From Pseudoduganella albidiflava (lineage in GTDB: Bacteria; Pseudomonadota; Gammaproteobacteria; Burkholderiales; Burkholderiaceae_D): a stretch of 64,000 nt of DNA. Where the stretch lies: the NCBI RefSeq assembly GCF_004322755.1, contig NZ_CP036401.1, positions 3,906,001 through 3,970,000 of the forward strand, in the 5' to 3' direction. The first letter of the stretch is position 1; each line of letters begins with the position of its first letter. This document shows positions 29,937-38,777 of this stretch, piece after piece. Both the position numbers and the translations under genes were made by a program. The notes under the pieces were generated by a model that was not told the DNA's origin, did no database searches, and saw only the letters and a program-made list of their open reading frames with translations.

Positions 29937-29981
29937 TTCGCTCCGGTTTCGGTTAGGCGCATCGCTTCCCGCCGACGTTCG

Positions 29982-31094
29982 TCAGGCCTTCAGCACGATG
30001 CGCCGCTTTTCCCGTGCCGACTGGTAGACGGCTTCGATGATGCGGATGTCGCGCAAGCCCTCCTCGCCCGCCACGATCGGCTCGCGGTTCTCGCGGATGC
30101 ACTGCGACAGGTGATCGAGCTGGCCAGCGAACTGGTTCTTGCCCGGTCCCGGCGGCGGCGTGATCTCGTTCTCCCGGCCCTTGCCGACCCACATCCGCTG
30201 GCCGGTATAGTTGGTGGCCGGCTCCAGCTCGATGCGGCCCTTGTCGCCCATCAGCAGGATCTGGTTGCGGTTGGCGCTGTACATCGACATGCACGAGCCG
30301 ATCACGCCGGACGGGAATTCGAGCTGGAACTCGATCATGTCCTCCACTTCGCGGAAGCGCGGATCGTTGCGGTCGGTGGTCTCTTTCGCGTACACGGCCA
30401 CCGGCTCCTCGCCGGTCATGTAGCGCGCCGCCTGCAGCGCGTAGATGCCGATGTCCATGATCGAACCGCCGCCGGACATGGCCTTCTTCAGCCGCCATGC
30501 GGTCGGATCGCCGGCCGTGTAGCCGTGTTCGGAGCGGAAGTAGCGCAGCTTGCCGATCTCGCCGGCCCGCGCGCGGCGGATCGCCTCCAGGTTGTACGGC
30601 TCGAAATGGCAGCGGTAGCCGATCATCAGCTTCTTGCCGGCTTGCCGGCAGGCGGCGATCATCGCCTCGCATTCCTTCGAGGACAGCGCCATCGGCTTCT
30701 CGCACATCACGTGCTTGCCCGCCTTGGCCGCGCGGATCGTGTACTCGGCATGCATCGACACGGGCAGGCAGACGTAGACGATGTCGATGTCCGGATTGTC
30801 GCGGATGCTGTCGTAGTTCTCGTAGCTGTAGATATTCTTTTCCGGCACCCCGTACTGCGCCGCCACCCGCCTGGCCTTGGCCGGATCGCCGGACACCAGC
30901 GCCACCAGCCGGCTGTGTTCGCAGTTCTTGAATTGGGGGATGATCTGCCCCAGCCCGTAACCGCCCAGGCCCACGATCGCATACCCCAGCTTGCGCGCGG
31001 GCGTTTGCGCCAGCGCGGACGACCCCATTGCCGACGCCGCGATGGCGCCGCCAGCGGCAAGAACGAAACCACGTCGATCCAGATCCACAGTCAT
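29982..31094 (-). CDS. Gfo/Idh/MocA-family oxidoreductase, Tat-exported
   Basis: A 370-residue NAD(P)-dependent sugar oxidoreductase-type protein. A Tat signal (DLDRRGFVLAAGGAIAAS, cleavage near ALAQ at about 29) precedes the Rossmann domain with VGLGGYGLGQI. The family Lys lies in HVMCEKPMAL, and the C-terminal alpha/beta domain follows. Export by Tat fits a protein folded with bound cofactor, as in glucose-fructose oxidoreductase. The sugar substrate cannot be read. It is on the same strand as the GH2 gene but separated from it by the repeat array. Confidence 0.9.
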   Translation of the reverse strand: MTVDLDRRGFVLAAGGAIAASAMGSSALAQTPARKLGYAIVGLGGYGLGQIIPQFKNCEHSRLVALVSGDPAKARRVAAQYGVPEKNIYSYENYDSIRDNPDIDIVYVCLPVSMHAEYTIRAAKAGKHVMCEKPMALSSKECEAMIAACRQAGKKLMIGYRCHFEPYNLEAIRRARAGEIGKLRYFRSEHGYTAGDPTAWRLKKAMSGGGSIMDIGIYALQAARYMTGEEPVAVYAKETTDRNDPRFREVEDMIEFQLEFPSGVIGSCMSMYSANRNQILLMGDKGRIELEPATNYTGQRMWVGKGRENEITPPPGPGKNQFAGQLDHLSQCIRENREPIVAGEEGLRDIRIIEAVYQSAREKRRIVLKA

Positions 31095-31110
31095 GCCCAG
31101 CTCCTCTCCA

Positions 31111-31131
31111 GTTGTTATGACAACGATTTCA
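31111..31131 (-). promoter_or_regulatory. Inverted repeat upstream of Gfo/Idh/MocA gene
   Basis: GTTGT-TATG-ACAAC (31111-31124) overlaps TGACAACGATTTCA, a LacI-type imperfect palindrome. It sits 17-37 bases upstream of the gene's ATG and shares GACAACGAT with a site before the GH2 gene. Confidence 0.3.
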
Positions 31132-31186
31132 GGCTGCCGGGAATTCTATCTCAACGCCGGCGGTGTTTCACTTGAAATGTTTCCAA

Positions 31187-31219
31187 GAAAATGGGGACGG
31201 ACCCCATTTTCCAGGCAAC
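31187..31219. repeat. GGGGACGGACCCC-type repeat next to ABC permease gene
   Basis: GAAAATGGGG and its complement CCCCATTTTC flank ACGGA (31187-31211), followed by CAGGCAAC. The 13-mer GGGGACGGACCCC is at 31193-31205. The element abuts the stop of the minus-strand permease gene and could double as its terminator. Confidence 0.75.
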
Positions 31220-31993
31220 TTATTCCGCCCCGCCCTGCGCCTCCGGCTTGGCGTGCAGCCACCGCGCATGGGCGGCGCGCGCCGCGTAGTCCAGCGCGTA
31301 GCCCAGCAGGCCGATCAGGATGATCGCCGCCATCAGCTCCGAATAGGCCAGCCGGTCGCGCGTATCGAGGATGAAGTACCCCAGGCCGGCCGACACGCCG
31401 AGCATCTCGGCCGGCACCAGCACGATCCAGATGATGCCGATCGCCAGGCGCACGCCCGTGAGGATATGGGCGGTGATGCCCGGCAGGACCACGCGCCACA
31501 CGACTTCGGAGCGGGTGGCGGAAAGGCTGCGCGCCAGCAGCATCCAGTTCGGGTCGAGCTGCGCCACGCCGGCCACCGTGTTCAGCATCAGCGGCCAGGT
31601 GGCGGCGAAGGCCAGCAGGAAGTACACCGGCGCGTCGCCGACGCCCAGCGCCATCACCGCCAGCGGCATCCACGACAGCGGCGACACCATGCGCAGCAGC
31701 TGGAACAGCGGCGTGCTGGCCAGGGCGAAGCCCCGCGACAGCGCCACCAGGATCCCCAGCGGCACGCCGACCACGGTCGCGCACAGCAGGCCGATGCCCA
31801 CCCGCTTCAGGCTCACCGCCACGTGGATCCAGATATCCGGCCCCTTCACCATGTCGATGAAGGCCTGCGCAGTGGCCAGCGGCGCGAACGCGGCGGCGAT
31901 CGGCGTGCGTGCCTCGAGGGCGGCGACACCGAACGCCCACAGCACGATCGCCAGCGCAATGCCCGCCACGGGCAGGAGGAACCTGGCCAGCAT
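31220..31993 (-). CDS. ABC transporter permease (SsuC/TauC-like)
   Basis: A 257-residue inner-membrane permease of the nitrate/sulfonate/taurine importer class. About six membrane segments are visible. The cytoplasmic EAA loop appears as ARSLSATRSEVVWRVVLPGI near 170-190. The start MLARFLLPVAGIALAI is 2 bases after the binding-protein stop, so the longer frame upstream is a shadow. It is the last gene of a five-gene minus-strand operon. Confidence 0.9.
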   Translation of the reverse strand: MLARFLLPVAGIALAIVLWAFGVAALEARTPIAAAFAPLATAQAFIDMVKGPDIWIHVAVSLKRVGIGLLCATVVGVPLGILVALSRGFALASTPLFQLLRMVSPLSWMPLAVMALGVGDAPVYFLLAFAATWPLMLNTVAGVAQLDPNWMLLARSLSATRSEVVWRVVLPGITAHILTGVRLAIGIIWIVLVPAEMLGVSAGLGYFILDTRDRLAYSELMAAIILIGLLGYALDYAARAAHARWLHAKPEAQGGAE

Positions 31994-31995
31994 CG

Positions 31996-33234
31996 TCAAA
32001 CGGCCACCGTCTCGGTGCGCAGCAGGTTCGCGGGCAGCCCGAACGCGGCCGGGCCACCGGCGGCGGCGATCGACTTGCGCACGAAGCGGTCGTCGACCAG
32101 GTCGCGCGCGACGAATTTCGGATCGAGGCCGGCCAGGAACTTGTTGTCGCCTTCGACCTTGGTCTGCACCAGCGCGCGCACCATCTCCTCGGTGTACGAC
32201 GCGAACGGATACGGCTGGAAGTCGATGCGGCGCTGCTGCCACTGCGGATGCGCGATGACGCCGCGCTTCTGATAGTCCGAGTAATCCGTCACGGCCAGCA
32301 CCTTCGTCAGCGGCTGCAGCTGGTGCGGCGTGTAGCGGTTCGGTCCGGACGAGGACAGCAGCTTGGCCGTCTCCACCTGGTTCGAGCGCGACCACAGCTG
32401 CGCGTTGACGATCGCGTTGGTGACGCGCTGCGACCATTCCGGCCGCTCGGCCAGGTCGCGCTCAGCCAGGAAGGTCACGCAGCAGGCGTGGTTCTTCCAC
32501 ACGTCGCCCGAGAAGCGCAGGATCTTGCCGACGCCGGCCGTTTCCGCCAGCGCGTTGAACGGCTCCGCGACGATGTACCCGGCGATCGATTTCGACGCCA
32601 GCGCCGACACCATCTCCGAAGGCGCCATTACCACCAGGCTCACTTCGTTCTTCTTCAGGTCCGCGCCGCGGCCGCGCGTGACCACCGTGAGCTTGTGCGC
32701 CGCCAGCAGCTTTTGCAGCAGGATATTGTGGATCGAATACCAGAACGGGATCGCCACCGTCTTGCCGCCCAGGTCGGCCACCGAGTTGATCTCGTTCAGC
32801 ACCGTCAGCCCGGAGCCGTTGACGTGGTTCCAGGCCACCACCTTGGCCGGGAATTTCGAGCCGTAGCGCACCCACAGCGTGGCCGGCGACAGCAGGTGGA
32901 TCACGTTCACCTGGCCGGACACGAAGGCCTCGACGATCTGCGCCCAGCTGCGGAACAGCCGCGGCGCCTCGGTCTTCAGGCCCTGCGCATCGAACAGCTT
33001 GCGGCCATGCGCCACCAGCAGCGGTGCCGCGTCGGTGATCGGCAGGTAGCCGATCTTGACGGGCTGGTCGTCGCCCTTGAAGGCTTGCGCGCGGGCGTCG
33101 CCGGCGAACAGCAGCGGTGCCGCGGCACCGGCCGTGGCCAGCGCGGACATGCGCAGGAAATCACGGCGCGACATGCCGCAGTCGCAGTCGGAAGAAGCGC
33201 AGATGTGGATGTTCTGGTTGTTCTGATTCGTCAT
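31996..33234 (-). CDS. ABC transporter substrate-binding protein, NitT/TauT type, Tat signal
   Basis: A 412-residue periplasmic binding protein of the NrtA/CmpA/SsuA class. The N-terminus is unusual: a Cys-rich segment (CASSDCDCG) precedes a clear Tat motif SRRDFLRMSALATAG with cleavage near DARA. The mature part starts with VKIGYLPITDAAPLLVAHG and keeps the family blocks VNVIHLLSPATLW and YIVAEPFNALAE. Tat export suggests it may fold with a cofactor or metal in the cytoplasm. Neighbours point to import of a sulfonate or a related small anion. Confidence 0.9.
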   Translation of the reverse strand: MTNQNNQNIHICASSDCDCGMSRRDFLRMSALATAGAAAPLLFAGDARAQAFKGDDQPVKIGYLPITDAAPLLVAHGRKLFDAQGLKTEAPRLFRSWAQIVEAFVSGQVNVIHLLSPATLWVRYGSKFPAKVVAWNHVNGSGLTVLNEINSVADLGGKTVAIPFWYSIHNILLQKLLAAHKLTVVTRGRGADLKKNEVSLVVMAPSEMVSALASKSIAGYIVAEPFNALAETAGVGKILRFSGDVWKNHACCVTFLAERDLAERPEWSQRVTNAIVNAQLWSRSNQVETAKLLSSSGPNRYTPHQLQPLTKVLAVTDYSDYQKRGVIAHPQWQQRRIDFQPYPFASYTEEMVRALVQTKVEGDNKFLAGLDPKFVARDLVDDRFVRKSIAAAGGPAAFGLPANLLRTETVAV

Positions 33235-33256
33235 GTTGTTATTTTCCGGAAGGTTG

Positions 33257-34063
33257 TCAGGTGCGCGCGGTCGCGGCGCGCAGTTCGGCCACGATGTCCA
33301 GGCGCAGGCGCACGATCTCGTCGCCATGCTCTTCGCGCGGCCGTGGTATGTCCACGCGCCATTCGCGCGCGATGCGGCCCGGCCGGCCCGCCAGCAGCAG
33401 GATGCGGTCGGCCACCAGGATCGCTTCGTCGATGTCGTGCGTGACCAGCAGCGCGGCGGTGTGCCAGCGGTGCACCAGGTCCACCAGCAGCGACTGCATT
33501 TCCGCGCGGGTGATCGCATCGAGCGCGGAGAACGGCTCGTCGGCGAAAAGCAGTTCGGGTTCGCGCGCCAGGGCCCGGGCCAGCGCCACGCGCTGCGCCT
33601 GCCCGCCGGACAGCTGGGCCGGATACGCATGGGCGTGCGATGCCAGGCCGACGGCTTCGATGGCGTCGTGGATGCGCCGCGCCCGCGCCTGCCGGTCGAT
33701 GGCTGGCTGCCGCGCGAAGTCGAGGCCGAAGCCCACGTTGGCGCTCACGTCGAGCCAGGGCAGCAGGCTCGGTTGCTGGAACACCAGCGCCGCACGCGGA
33801 TGGGGCGCCAGCAGCGGCTGGCCGAGGAAATGCACCGCGCCACCGTCCGGCGCCGCCAGCCCGGCCAGGCCGCGCAACAGCGTCGACTTGCCGCTGCCGC
33901 TGCCGCCCAGCAGGCAGACGATCTCGCGCTTGCCGATGGCCAGCGACACGCCGTCGACCACCGCCCTGCCCTGGTAGCCGAAGCGCAGGCCGCGTGCGTC
34001 GAGGGCGGGGTCGGGCGTGGCGCGCGGCTCCGCGGCCGCCGTGATCGGATCGGCCACCGTCAT
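33257..34063 (-). CDS. ABC transporter ATPase (SsuB/TauB-like)
   Basis: A 268-residue ATPase. Walker A is GGSGSGKST near 53-61, the Q-loop is VFQQPSLLPW, the signature is LSGGQAQRVALARAL near 149, Walker B is LLFADEPFSALD and the switch His is in LLVTHDIDEA. The start at 34063 overlaps the stop of the flavoprotein gene as ATGA, which fixes it. It pairs with the permease and binding protein downstream. Confidence 0.93.
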   Translation of the reverse strand: MTVADPITAAAEPRATPDPALDARGLRFGYQGRAVVDGVSLAIGKREIVCLLGGSGSGKSTLLRGLAGLAAPDGGAVHFLGQPLLAPHPRAALVFQQPSLLPWLDVSANVGFGLDFARQPAIDRQARARRIHDAIEAVGLASHAHAYPAQLSGGQAQRVALARALAREPELLFADEPFSALDAITRAEMQSLLVDLVHRWHTAALLVTHDIDEAILVADRILLLAGRPGRIAREWRVDIPRPREEHGDEIVRLRLDIVAELRAATART

Positions 34064-35178
34064 GCCGCGCCCGCGGCAGCGGCCTGCTTCTGCAATTCCA
34101 TCTGCAGCTGCGTCAGGCTCGGCGTCACGATCGGAATGAACGCCGCTTCGCGCCAGCGGCGCGCGAAGTTGCGGTCGTGGTTCATCAGGTAGGCGCGGCC
34201 GCCGCTGCCCTGCAGCTCCAGCATCACGGCCTGCTGCACGATGTCGGCCAGCGAAATGCGCAGCCGGAACAGCGGAGCGGCGGCGCTCTTGAAGCGGCCA
34301 TCCGCCACGCCTTCGTGCATCTGCCCGACGGCACGGGCCAGTTCCGCCTGCAGCGATTCCACCCGGCCCAGCAGGCCGCTGCGCGTCACGGTGCACAGCC
34401 GGTGCGCCGCGCCCAGGCTGGCCCGCGCCAGGCCGATCGACATGCCGCACTGCATGCCCAGGAACGCCGGGCGCACGGCCGGCAGCCAGGCCCGCGCGTC
34501 ATGGGTGATCACGTCGGCCTCGCCGATGTGCACGCCGTCCAGCTTGACGGCAGCGGTATTGCTGCCGCGCAGCGCCATCAAGTCCAGGTCGGCGCTGCGC
34601 TCGGTGCCTCCGGCATCGCTGCGGAAGGCGATCACCGCGGGGGGCGCGCCCTCGGACGACGTGACCGCAGCCGCCGCGATGAAGCCTTCCTTGCGCAGGT
34701 TGGTGATCCATGCCAGGCCACCGTCCAGCCGCCAGCCGCCCTGCTCGGACGCCAGCGGCGTGGCCGTGATCTGCAGCGACTCGATCCCGGACAGGAACTT
34801 CATCGCGTTCGACAGCCCCGTGGCGCCGCCGATCTCACCTTGCAGCAGCGGCGCCAGCCACCGTTCGCGCAAGGCCTGGTTCGGGCTTTGCAGCACGTAT
34901 TCGATGAAGGTGCGGTGCCCCCAGAACACGAAGGCCGCCGTCAGCGACCGTTCGGCCACGGCGGCGATGGCTTCGATGGCATCGCGCACGTCGCCCCCGC
35001 TGCCGCCCAGCGCTTCCGGCACGCCCGCGCCGAACAGCCCCGCCCCGGCCAGCCGCGGCACCACTTCCGATGCCAGTGCCGGCGACGTGTCGAGTGCATC
35101 GGCGTGGGTGGCCAGCCAGTCCGCCAGCGCGGCCGGCAGCTCGATGGAACGTGCCGCCGTGGAAGGCGCGACGGCCAT
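34060..35178 (-). CDS. Acyl-CoA dehydrogenase-like flavoprotein (SfnB/DszC type)
   Basis: A 372-residue protein with the acyl-CoA dehydrogenase fold: an N-terminal helical domain (about 5-120), a middle beta domain with GATGLSNAMKF near 120 and GWRLDGGLAWITN, and a C-terminal four-helix bundle. It lacks the usual catalytic Glu context, as do SfnB/DszC-like flavin monooxygenase relatives. Being next to a sulfonate-type importer, a role in desulfurising organosulfur compounds is the best guess. Its start overlaps the AhpD-like stop by one base (TGATG). Confidence 0.85.
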   Translation of the reverse strand: MAVAPSTAARSIELPAALADWLATHADALDTSPALASEVVPRLAGAGLFGAGVPEALGGSGGDVRDAIEAIAAVAERSLTAAFVFWGHRTFIEYVLQSPNQALRERWLAPLLQGEIGGATGLSNAMKFLSGIESLQITATPLASEQGGWRLDGGLAWITNLRKEGFIAAAAVTSSEGAPPAVIAFRSDAGGTERSADLDLMALRGSNTAAVKLDGVHIGEADVITHDARAWLPAVRPAFLGMQCGMSIGLARASLGAAHRLCTVTRSGLLGRVESLQAELARAVGQMHEGVADGRFKSAAAPLFRLRISLADIVQQAVMLELQGSGGRAYLMNHDRNFARRWREAAFIPIVTPSLTQLQMELQKQAAAAGAA

Positions 35179-35732
35179 CAGATGGCTCCGGGCGCGTAGG
35201 GTTGCAGTTCGGGATTGATCGCGCTGCCGGACAGCGTATTGGCGAAGTTGCACAGCGTGGCCAGCGCCACGCCCAGCACCACTTCCAGCGATTGCTGTTC
35301 GTTGTAGCCGGCGGCCAGGAAGGCTTGCAGCGCCGCGTCGTCCACCGCGCCGCGGGTGGCGATCACGGTTTTCGCGAAGGCGGCCACCGCATCCAGTTTC
35401 GCATCGCCGGTGGCGTTGCCCTGCTGGAGCGCGCGCACGGTCTCGACCGGCAGTTGCGCCTTCTTCAGCGCCACGGCCGTGTGGCCGGCCACGCAGAAAT
35501 CGCAGCCGTGGATGCGCGCGGCGGTGATCTGCACCACTTCGCGCTCGGCCAGCGTCAGGCTGGTCTTGGCATTGATGCCGGACACCGTCATGTACATTTC
35601 CAGCGCCTGCGGCGAATTGGCCAGCACGCCGATCAGGTTCGGCAGGAAGCCATTGTTGGCCAGGGCCTTTTCAACGAACGGACGGCTCGCTTCAGGTGCG
35701 GTATCGACGGTATGCAGCGTGAGACGGGACAT
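35178..35732 (-). CDS. Carboxymuconolactone decarboxylase/AhpD-like protein
   Basis: A 184-residue all-alpha protein of the CMD/AhpD family. The redox motif is complete: the relay Glu is in AEREVVQI, followed by HGCDFCVAGHT with Cys-x2-Cys and the His three residues later. It should act as an alkylhydroperoxidase or thiol peroxidase. It is the first gene of the operon. It may remove peroxides made by the flavoprotein encoded next to it. Confidence 0.9.
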   Translation of the reverse strand: MSRLTLHTVDTAPEASRPFVEKALANNGFLPNLIGVLANSPQALEMYMTVSGINAKTSLTLAEREVVQITAARIHGCDFCVAGHTAVALKKAQLPVETVRALQQGNATGDAKLDAVAAFAKTVIATRGAVDDAALQAFLAAGYNEQQSLEVVLGVALATLCNFANTLSGSAINPELQPYAPGAI

Positions 35733-35866
35733 GATGGACTCTCGGTAAGAAGTTTGACCTGGCATTATATGGGGCGTGTGCGGTGGACGAAAAGACGCGC
35801 GCGTCGCGATTTCCTGCTCCATCGTCCAGATCGCGCAGCCGTTTCCGGCGCCCCCGCCGCCGCGCG

Positions 35867-36817
35867 TCAGTTTAGCTGCGGTGCCGTGTCGCGGGCGCGC
35901 CGCTGGCGCCGGAAGGCCCCCGGCGGCTCGCCGATCACCCTGTGGAAGGCCCGCGAGAACGCCGCATGTGAACGGTACCCCACGTGTTCGGCGGCGCGCT
36001 CGATCGTCTCGCCCCCATGCAGCCGCTGGGCCGCGATCTTCATCCGCAACAGCAGCAGGAACTGAGCCGGAGGCTGGCCGCTGGCGTCGACGAAATGCTT
36101 GTAGAAGCTGGAGCGCGACATGTGCACCGCGCGTGCCATCGCGTCCGTCGACCAGTCGTGGCCGGGGTCGGCCATCATGCGCTCCAGCAGCATGGCGAAG
36201 TCCGGGCGGCGCGCCAGCGCCAGCAAGCCTGACAGTACGTCGTGCCGCCGCGCCACGTGCCGCGTCACGTAGAAGAACAGCAGCCCTGCCAGCCGCGAGA
36301 CCAGTGGCGGCGGCAGGTCTGGATCCGCCCCTTTCTGTCCTTCGGCCTGGGCTTCCGCCAGCATCAGGTCGAACACGGTGCCGGCGGCGCGGATCGAGGC
36401 ATCGTCGGCGCGCAGCTCGACGACATCGGGAAACGAATCGACCACCAGCGTGCTGAGGGCGCCATGGAACTGGAAGAAGCCGCAGGCCAGCCCGGTGCTT
36501 TCCGGCACAGCGGCGTGCAGCGGCTGCATCCCGCCGGACGGCAGCGGCGCCGCCGGATCCGGATCGGAGCTGATGAAATGGTCGATATCGCGCAGCAGGA
36601 ACACACCGTCCCGCGGGCCGAGGCGCAGCGGTGCGCGGCCCGCCACATGCAGCCAGCAGGTGCCATGCAGCACGAGGTGATAGCTGCCCAGGCCGCGGCC
36701 CGCCGTCGAGGCGCGCCACCGGCCGCAGTACTGGCCCACGTGGAAGGCGGCGGCTTCCAGCTCGATGCTGTCGATCAGCCAGTGTACGAGGCGGTCTGTG
36801 TCGGCTGCGCTATCCAT
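35867..36817 (-). CDS. AraC-family transcriptional regulator, cupin N-terminus
   Basis: A 316-residue regulator. The N-terminal cupin domain (about 10-190) has GLGSYHLVLHGTCWLHVAG and LRDIDHFIS. The C-terminal AraC DNA-binding domain (about 205-305) carries two helix-turn-helix units, with STDAMARAVHMSRSSFYKHF and ERAAEHVGYRSHAAFSRAFH. This cupin type often sits beside AhpD or oxidoreductase genes. Lying 134 bases upstream on the same strand as the CMD/flavoprotein/ABC operon, it is the likely regulator. Confidence 0.92.
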   Translation of the reverse strand: MDSAADTDRLVHWLIDSIELEAAAFHVGQYCGRWRASTAGRGLGSYHLVLHGTCWLHVAGRAPLRLGPRDGVFLLRDIDHFISSDPDPAAPLPSGGMQPLHAAVPESTGLACGFFQFHGALSTLVVDSFPDVVELRADDASIRAAGTVFDLMLAEAQAEGQKGADPDLPPPLVSRLAGLLFFYVTRHVARRHDVLSGLLALARRPDFAMLLERMMADPGHDWSTDAMARAVHMSRSSFYKHFVDASGQPPAQFLLLLRMKIAAQRLHGGETIERAAEHVGYRSHAAFSRAFHRVIGEPPGAFRRQRRARDTAPQLN

Positions 36818-36931
36818 GCGGGGTCGGGCCTGAAAATGGGCGTTCGATTATGCCGCAGGCACGCGCGCGCCGCCACGTACGGATTCGCATATGCTCATGC
36901 ACTTTGCGCTTTGCGCCGCGCGCGGGGCGCC

Positions 36932-38341
36932 CTATACCAGGCCAGTCAGGTAGTACAGGGCAATCACGAAGAACACCGCCGCCGTCTTGATGATGGTGAT
37001 GCCGAAGATGTCCTTGTACGACTGCTTGTGCGTCAGCCCGGTGACCGCCAGCAGCGTGATTACGGCGCCGTTGTGCGGCAGCGTGTCCATGCCGCCGCTG
37101 GCCATCGCCACCACGCGGTGCAGCACTTCGAGCGGGATGCCGGCGGCGTTGCAGCCGGCGATGAAGCTGTCCGCCATGGCCGCCAGCGCGATGCTCATGC
37201 CGCCGGATGCGGAACCGGTGATGCCCGACAGCGTGGTCACCGAGATGGCCGCGTTCACCAGCGGGTCGGGGATCTTGCGCAGCGCCTCGCTGACGGCGAT
37301 GAAGCCGGGCAGCGCGGCGATCACGCCGCCGAAGCCGTATTCGGAGGCGGTATTCATCGCCGCCAGCAGCGCGCCGCCGACGGCGGCCTTGGTGCCTTCG
37401 GCGAACGAAGCCTTGATGCGCCGGAACGCGGTCAGGCACACCAGCAGGATGCCCAGCAGCAGCGCGCCCTCCACGGCCCAGATGCCGACCACGGTCTTGA
37501 TCGGTGTTTCGACCGGCGCCTTCAGTCCCGGCAGCAGGTCGGACGTCAGCGTGTAGCTGGTGCCGTACCAGTTGGCGATGGCGGCCGTGAGCACGAAGTT
37601 GGCTACGCCCACCAGCACCAGCGGCGCCACCGACAGCAGCGGATGCGGCAGGTCGGCGGCGGCCGGCCCGCCGGCCTTGCCCGCATCCTTTCCGTCGTCG
37701 GCACCGTAGCCCTCCCCGGTCGCCATCACGGTGCGGCGGCGCCATTCGAGGTAGGCCAGGCCGGCGATCACGGTGGCGATCGCACCGGCGATGCTGAGCG
37801 ATGGCGCGGCCCAGCCGGTGGTCTGGAAAAAGGTGGTCGGGATGATGTTCTGGATTTGCGGCGTGCCGGGCAGCGTGTCCATCGTGAACGAGAACGCGCC
37901 CAGCGCGATCGCGCCGGGCATCAGCCGCTTCGGGATGCCGCTCTGGCGGTACAGCTCCGCCGCGAACGGATACACGGCGAACACCACCACGAACAGCGAC
38001 ACGCCGCCATACGTCAGCAGCGCACACACGGCCACGATCACGGCGTTGGCCCGGGTGCTGCCGATGTAGCGGATCGCAGCGTGCACGATCGACTGCGAGA
38101 AGCCGGCCATCTCGACCAGCTTGCCGAACACGGCGCCGAGCAGGAACACGGGGAAGTACAGCTTGACGAAGCCCACCATCTTTTCCATGAAGATGCCGGA
38201 AAAGACGGGGGCGACGGCGCCGGGTTCCGTGAGCAGCACGGCGCCCAGCGCGGCAACGGGAGCGAACAGGATGACACTGTAGCCGCGGTAGGCGGCGAAC
38301 ATCAGGAATGCCAGTGCGGCGAGGACGATCAGGAAAGACAT
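36932..38341 (-). CDS. GntP-family permease
   Basis: A 469-residue inner-membrane symporter of the GntP family (gluconate, hydroxybutyrate or similar hydroxy acids). More than ten hydrophobic segments are visible, with family blocks KLYFPVFLLGAVFGKLVEMAG, TMDTLPGTPQIQNIIPTTFF and SGSASGGMSIALAAM-like (GSASGGMS) near residue 380. A soluble loop with Asp/Gly (TGEGYGADDGKDAGK) lies near 208-222. It is a lone gene with no acid kinase next to it, so the substrate is open. Confidence 0.85.
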   Translation of the reverse strand: MSFLIVLAALAFLMFAAYRGYSVILFAPVAALGAVLLTEPGAVAPVFSGIFMEKMVGFVKLYFPVFLLGAVFGKLVEMAGFSQSIVHAAIRYIGSTRANAVIVAVCALLTYGGVSLFVVVFAVYPFAAELYRQSGIPKRLMPGAIALGAFSFTMDTLPGTPQIQNIIPTTFFQTTGWAAPSLSIAGAIATVIAGLAYLEWRRRTVMATGEGYGADDGKDAGKAGGPAAADLPHPLLSVAPLVLVGVANFVLTAAIANWYGTSYTLTSDLLPGLKAPVETPIKTVVGIWAVEGALLLGILLVCLTAFRRIKASFAEGTKAAVGGALLAAMNTASEYGFGGVIAALPGFIAVSEALRKIPDPLVNAAISVTTLSGITGSASGGMSIALAAMADSFIAGCNAAGIPLEVLHRVVAMASGGMDTLPHNGAVITLLAVTGLTHKQSYKDIFGITIIKTAAVFFVIALYYLTGLV

Positions 38342-38412
38342 GGGCGGCTATTGTCGGGTTGGCAAGCCGCCATGCTAACGATTCCCTGCCTTCCTGCGCG
38401 CACAGGAAGCGC

Positions 38413-38445
38413 GGGGCCCGGCTTGCGGATGACAAGCCGGGCCCC
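38413..38445 (-). terminator. Strong hairpin after small membrane protein gene
   Basis: A perfect 13-bp stem (GGGGCCCGGCTTG / CAAGCCGGGCCCC) with a 7-base loop lies 29 bases past the stop of the gene at 38475. There is no T-run, as is common for high-GC genomes. Confidence 0.6.
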
Positions 38446-38474
38446 GTGTTCTGGTGTAAATTTGCTGCGCTGGT

Positions 38475-38777
38475 TTAGTGGAAAATGCCGACCGCCAGTT
38501 CCGCCCACAGTGTCAGCAGGGCCAGCACGATGGCGCCGCCCGCGGCCAGGCGCGACGTGCGGCTGCGCAGTGTCGCCCGCGCCAGTTCCAGCGCCAGCCC
38601 GGTCGCGGCCAGCAGGATGGCGGCGGCGACGAAATCGCCGGGGCCCCAGTCGAATCCGCCGCCCAGCAGCATCGAGGCGGCGGGCACCAGCAGGAGCGCG
38701 CCGGTGACGAACAGCACGCGCAGGACATTGCGGCTGGTAAATGGCTTGATTGCCTGGCTGTCGGTTGCGCTGTGCAT
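38475..38777 (-). CDS. Small three-helix membrane protein
   Basis: A 100-residue protein with three clear hydrophobic segments (about 20-40, 48-66 and 78-98) separated by short charged loops (ARATLRSRTSR). No family was recognised with certainty. It resembles uncharacterised small inner-membrane proteins of unknown role. It is divergent from the phosphatase-EEP fusion gene. Confidence 0.65.
   Translation of the reverse strand: MHSATDSQAIKPFTSRNVLRVLFVTGALLLVPAASMLLGGGFDWGPGDFVAAAILLAATGLALELARATLRSRTSRLAAGGAIVLALLTLWAELAVGIFH

Noticed and set aside
31996-33630. 544-codon frame joining part of the ABC ATPase region to the binding protein
   Set aside because: The first 130 codons are out of frame with the ATPase gene; the Cys/Tat N-terminus at 33234 is the true start.
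35178-36719. 513-codon fusion of an AraC-antisense-like frame with the AhpD-like protein
   Set aside because: The N-terminal 320 codons are an out-of-frame reading of the AraC gene; the real protein starts at 35732.
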